DNA of 64,000 nt, taken from contig MKSR01000012.1 in assembly GCA_001898145.1 (NCBI GenBank), positions 310,001 to 374,000 on the forward strand, written 5' to 3'. Positions 60,785 through 64,000 of the stretch are shown here, in pieces (position 1 is the stretch's first letter; every line of letters begins with the position of its first letter). The notes under the pieces were generated by a model. That model had not been told where the DNA came from, did not search any database, and was given only the letters and a program-made list of their open reading frames with translations. The translations under genes were made by a program, and so were the position numbers. The stretch comes from Dyadobacter sp. 50-39 (lineage in GTDB: Bacteria > Bacteroidota > Bacteroidia > Cytophagales > Spirosomataceae).

Positions 60785-62335
60785 TTGTACGGTTTTGTTG
60801 CTCCTTCATTCACTTATGGCCAGGCTCACATCTCCCCTGAGGAGCTGTACGGAACGCTATTCCGTGACGTGCAGTGCAGCCACATTTTTTCGGATTCCAA
60901 AACATTCGCCGACGCCATTCCGCTGGAAGACCCGGTGCTGATCATCGAGCGGTACCACAGGGAAAAAGACGAGCCCGGCTTCGATATGGAAGCATTCATA
61001 CGCGGGTATTTCAGAATGCCAGCGCATATTGCGTCGGAATTCATTTCGGATAAAACCGAACCGGTTTCCGACCATGTCGGCAAGCTGTGGTCCGTGCTTA
61101 CCCGCCAGCCCGAAAACCAGGAACGGGGCGGCTCGCTCATTCCGCTGCCGCACCCCTATGTGGTGCCCGGCGGGCGTTTCCGCGAAATCTACTACTGGGA
61201 CAGCTATTTCACGATGCTGGGGCTCAAAGAATCCGGGCGTGCGGAGTTGATCGAAAACATGCTCAACAACTTCGCCTACCTGGTGGATACATTGGGTTTC
61301 ATACCCACCGCCAACCGGACCTATTACCTCAGCCGCTCGCAGCCTCCATTCTTTTCGTTGATGGTGAGGCTGTTCAGTGAAATGGAGGGTAAAAAGGTTT
61401 TGAAAAAATACCTGCCCCAAATGCAGAAGGAGTACAACTACTGGATGGACGGCTGTGAGGAACCTTGCGCGCCTTTTACGGCCCACCGCCGCCTGGTGTA
61501 CCTGCCCGACGGCGTGCTGCTGAATCGCTACTGGGACGACAAGGCTACGCCGCGTCCCGAATCATACAGCGAGGACACGGATCTCGCACAGGAAGTTTCG
61601 GAGAAATATGATACCCCTCCCGACGAACTCTACCGCCATATCCGGGCGGCGGCGGAGTCGGGCTGGGATTTCAGCAGCCGGTGGTTCGCCGACGAGAGCG
61701 ACTTTGCGTCCATCCACACTACCGATATTCTGCCGATCGACCTCAATTGCCTGCTCTACCACCTTGAAAAGACCATTGCGGAAGCTTATCTGCTATCGGA
61801 TAACCGGCGGATGCATTTGCTTTATGAAGAAAAAGCGCGGCAACGGAACATCGCCATTCAGACCTATTTTTGGGACGAATCGAGGCATTATTACATGGAT
61901 TATGATTTCCGCAAAAGGGATTTCACCAAATCGATCACCATTGCGGGAGCCTTTCCGTTGTTTTTCAAACTAGCGCCCAAACCGCATTCGCATTACCTCC
62001 GTGCCTATATCAGGCTCAACTTTTTGAAATCCGGCGGGTTACTCACGACCATGGTTCGTACCGGCCAGCAATGGGACGCGCCCAATGGCTGGGCACCGCT
62101 GCAATGGATCGTTTACAAGGGATTGAGAAATTACAATTTCCACCGAACCGCCAATGAGCTCAGCGACGAATGGCTGGGGCTGATCGAAAAGGAGTTCAGG
62201 CATTCGGGAAAAATGCTTGAAAAATACAATGTATCGGACACCAACCTGATTGCCGGAGGAGGTGAATATGAAATTCAGGAGGGATTCGGCTGGACCAATG
62301 GCGTGTACCTTCGGATGAAAAACAGAAAGCGGTAA
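60785..62335 (+). CDS. Trehalase, GH37
   Basis: A family GH37 enzyme (about 516 residues) that hydrolyses trehalose to two glucoses. Both signature motifs are present: PGGRFREIYYWDSYF and QWDAPNGWAPLQ, with IPTANRTYYLSRSQPPFF and the ending GGGEYEIQEGFGWTNGV. The start is uncertain: the frame begins with TTG 60785 and has no near ATG; homology starts around HISPEELYGTLFRDVQ. I see no convincing signal peptide, so it is probably cytoplasmic. Confidence 0.93.
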   Translation: MYGFVAPSFTYGQAHISPEELYGTLFRDVQCSHIFSDSKTFADAIPLEDPVLIIERYHREKDEPGFDMEAFIRGYFRMPAHIASEFISDKTEPVSDHVGKLWSVLTRQPENQERGGSLIPLPHPYVVPGGRFREIYYWDSYFTMLGLKESGRAELIENMLNNFAYLVDTLGFIPTANRTYYLSRSQPPFFSLMVRLFSEMEGKKVLKKYLPQMQKEYNYWMDGCEEPCAPFTAHRRLVYLPDGVLLNRYWDDKATPRPESYSEDTDLAQEVSEKYDTPPDELYRHIRAAAESGWDFSSRWFADESDFASIHTTDILPIDLNCLLYHLEKTIAEAYLLSDNRRMHLLYEEKARQRNIAIQTYFWDESRHYYMDYDFRKRDFTKSITIAGAFPLFFKLAPKPHSHYLRAYIRLNFLKSGGLLTTMVRTGQQWDAPNGWAPLQWIVYKGLRNYNFHRTANELSDEWLGLIEKEFRHSGKMLEKYNVSDTNLIAGGGEYEIQEGFGWTNGVYLRMKNRKR

Positions 62336-62459
62336 CGCCCCGTTTTCCGGCTATATGGTTTTTTATCTATTTCTAATAAATTATATTAAAAATTGGTAAG
62401 AAAATCTTCCCTAAGCGGATATTTTTAATACCTTGCCGATATCAAGCCCATTTGACTTC

Positions 62460-63248
62460 ATGAAACTCCCCATATACCAAATCGATGCTTTTACTGACAA
62501 GTTGTTTGGCGGAAACCCTGCTGCGGTAGTTCCTTTGGAGCAATGGCTGCCGGAGGAAACGATGCTCGCCATCGCTGCTGAAAACAACCTCGCCGAAACT
62601 GCATTTTACGTACCGACCGAAAATGGTTTTCACATCCGGTGGTTTACGCCGATGGTGGAAGTGGATCTTTGCGGCCATGCCACCCTCGCTGCCGCATACG
62701 TGATTTTCAATATCCAGAATTATGAAGGACAGTCGATCAGCTTCGAGTCGAGAAGCGGCGTACTCACTGTGGATTGCAAGGAAGATTGGCTTACGCTGAA
62801 TTTCCCCGTGGATCAATACCACATTGCCGTTCCGCCTCCGGGCCTCGTGGAAAGTTTGAAAAACACAACGCTCCTGGAAGTTTACAAAGGCAAAACGGAT
62901 TACCTGGTGGTGCTCGAATCGGAAGAAGTGGTCCAAAACCTGGATTTCGACATTATTATTCTTTCCACGATCCCTGCACGGGGTGTGATCGTTACAGCAG
63001 CAGGCAATGAAGTGGATTTCGTTTCCCGCTTCTTTGCGCCGCAATCCGGCATCGACGAAGACCCGGTAACCGGCTCCGCGCATACGACCTTAATCCCCTA
63101 CTGGGCCGAGAAACTTTCCAAAAATCAGCTGAATGCACGCCAGCTCTCACGCCGGGGCGGCTTTCTGAAATGCGAGCTGGACGGCGACCGCGTTTTCATC
63201 GGCGGTCAGGCTAAGTTGTATCTTAAAGGCGAAATACTGGTTGACTAG
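62460..63248 (+). CDS. PhzF-family isomerase
   Basis: About 262 residues from ATG 62460 (the frame opens at 62433, but a -7-like box TACCTTG lies there and the family starts at KLPIYQIDAFTDKLFGGNPA). PhzF/DapF-fold motifs: catalytic Glu in ENNLAETAFYV, LCGHATLAAAYVIFN, and DEDPVTGSAHTTLIPYWAEK. Members catalyse isomerisation of small metabolites; the substrate is unknown. It has no phenazine genes around it. Confidence 0.9.
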   Translation: MKLPIYQIDAFTDKLFGGNPAAVVPLEQWLPEETMLAIAAENNLAETAFYVPTENGFHIRWFTPMVEVDLCGHATLAAAYVIFNIQNYEGQSISFESRSGVLTVDCKEDWLTLNFPVDQYHIAVPPPGLVESLKNTTLLEVYKGKTDYLVVLESEEVVQNLDFDIIILSTIPARGVIVTAAGNEVDFVSRFFAPQSGIDEDPVTGSAHTTLIPYWAEKLSKNQLNARQLSRRGGFLKCELDGDRVFIGGQAKLYLKGEILVD

Positions 63249-63284
63249 GCGCTAACGCCGGGGAAAATTACTAATTTCAGCCTG

Positions 63285-64000
63285 CTAAGAGCGGGCGGCG
63301 AATTTGGTGCGCTGCCCGGCGTACAATCCGGCCACCACCAGTACCGTCCCCATCACCGTGTAGATCGTTACGGGCTCGCCCATCAGCCACCACGCGAAGA
63401 AAAACCCGAAAAGCGGGCAGAGGAACAGCCACATGGATGCTTTGACCGTATCGATCCGCAGCAGATAAAACCAGCATATCAATCCCACTATTGAAACGGC
63501 AAGACTGAGCCATAACACGGAACCCCAGAAAACGGAATCCAGCTTGGTCGTCCCAAAATCCGCCATGAACAGCGTAAGCGGGAGCAAGAAAACGCCGCCC
63601 AGAAAAACCTGCCAGCCATTGATCAGCAAATTGGGCAACTCCCATTTTACAGTTGCATAGTAAACACTGGCGGCGGAAACAGTCACCATACTAATGAGTA
63701 ACAAGGTAATGCCGCCGACCGTCGTGTAACTGTCTGCAAGCAGCGGGTAAGTGGCCACTGCTACGCCGCCCATTCCCAACACTATTCCTGCCCATTCCTC
63801 CGCTTTGGGCTTTCTGCTGAGCCACCACGACGATAGCAGCACGATAATGAGCGGATTTGTAGACACCGCCAGGCTGCCGATGCCTGCCGCGGTATACTTC
63901 ATCGCGTACACGTACAGGCCCAGGTAGAGCGTTGTATTCAGAAAACCGAACAGCGCAAGCTGCTGCCATTCCTTTTTGGTCGGCATGCGATAGCTCTGAT
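63285..64000 (-). CDS. EamA/DMT-family transporter, N-terminus beyond the window
   Basis: An inner-membrane drug/metabolite transporter with about eight membrane segments visible and two EamA repeats. An ATG at 63986 exists, but the frame stays open to the window edge and the first pair of membrane helices expected of the family is missing, so the gene very probably continues past 64000. Typical segments: SLAVSTNPLIIVLLSSWWLS (end of repeat 1), ASMWLFLCPLFGFFFAWWLM and EPVTIYTVMGTVLVVAGLYA (repeat 2). Substrate unknown. Confidence 0.85.
   Translation of the reverse strand, partial: QSYRMPTKKEWQQLALFGFLNTTLYLGLYVYAMKYTAAGIGSLAVSTNPLIIVLLSSWWLSRKPKAEEWAGIVLGMGGVAVATYPLLADSYTTVGGITLLLISMVTVSAASVYYATVKWELPNLLINGWQVFLGGVFLLPLTLFMADFGTTKLDSVFWGSVLWLSLAVSIVGLICWFYLLRIDTVKASMWLFLCPLFGFFFAWWLMGEPVTIYTVMGTVLVVAGLYAGQRTKFAARS

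Overview
This window looks like chromosomal DNA of a Bacteroidota of the Cytophagales, most like Dyadobacter; the genus is my inference from overall resemblance. The support is a SusC/SusD pair, a DUF5686 outer-membrane protein, a GWxTD lipoprotein, a ParC-type topoisomerase, almost no Shine-Dalgarno sequences, and recurring promoters of the Bacteroidota form TTG-N19-21-TAnnTTTG. I see no rRNA, tRNA, CRISPR array, insertion sequence or prophage.

Layout. 0-7.3 kb: end of a transsulfuration enzyme, a small PIN toxin-antitoxin pair, then sulfate assimilation (APS reductase, CysD, CysN, siroheme sulfite reductase, CobA). 7.3-10.6 kb: envelope genes (LpxL-type acyltransferase, heptosyltransferase) and aguB. 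10.6-19.8 kb: a block inserted between aguB and aguA, with a long structured leader, SusC, SusD, a lipoprotein, a Tat-exported HisC-like aminotransferase, an AEC permease and a secreted Hint-fold protein. 19.8-26.6 kb: aguA, two lipoproteins, a GH25 lysozyme, a small secreted protein and leuS. 26.9-34.5 kb: an XRE regulator with a degenerate IrrE-like domain, a desaturase-family protein, glutaryl-CoA dehydrogenase coupled to an orphan HicA, a Tat-exported TIM-barrel protein, an FAD protein and a Nudix hydrolase. 34.6-44.6 kb: parC, SanA-like and DUF5686 proteins, an orphan ABC ATPase with a nitroreductase, a YbjQ protein, metF and ElaA. 44.7-53.2 kb: yebC, a GreA-like protein, pyrB, an AlkD-like protein, an SDR, a GWxTD protein, rlmB, mnmA and a kinase-like protein. 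53.2-57.3 kb: mobA, fdhD, a small unknown and an FdhF/YdeP oxidoreductase. 57.4-64 kb: GDPD, metX with a SAM-I riboswitch, an M28 peptidase, trehalase, a PhzF protein and a partial EamA transporter.

How the genes fit. Sulfate assimilation supplies sulfide; metX, the transsulfuration enzyme and metF form the methionine branch. aguA and aguB together convert agmatine to putrescine. mobA, fdhD and the FdhF-like enzyme form a molybdoenzyme unit.

Most unusual features. Three gene junctions of the sulfate operon (cysH-cysD, cysD-cysN, sulfite reductase-cobA) hold arrays of a 7-8 nt word, two of them fully inverted arrays and each with a different word; the fourth (cysN-sulfite reductase) holds a REP-like palindrome. 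A 10-nt version follows aguA, and a heptamer array encodes the tail of the desaturase-family protein. A REP-like palindrome family recurs three times, once with 45-nt arms. Also notable are a roughly 410-nt SusC leader with a terminator-like hairpin, an unidentified RNA element with a strong terminator ahead of metF, and the secreted Hint-fold protein.
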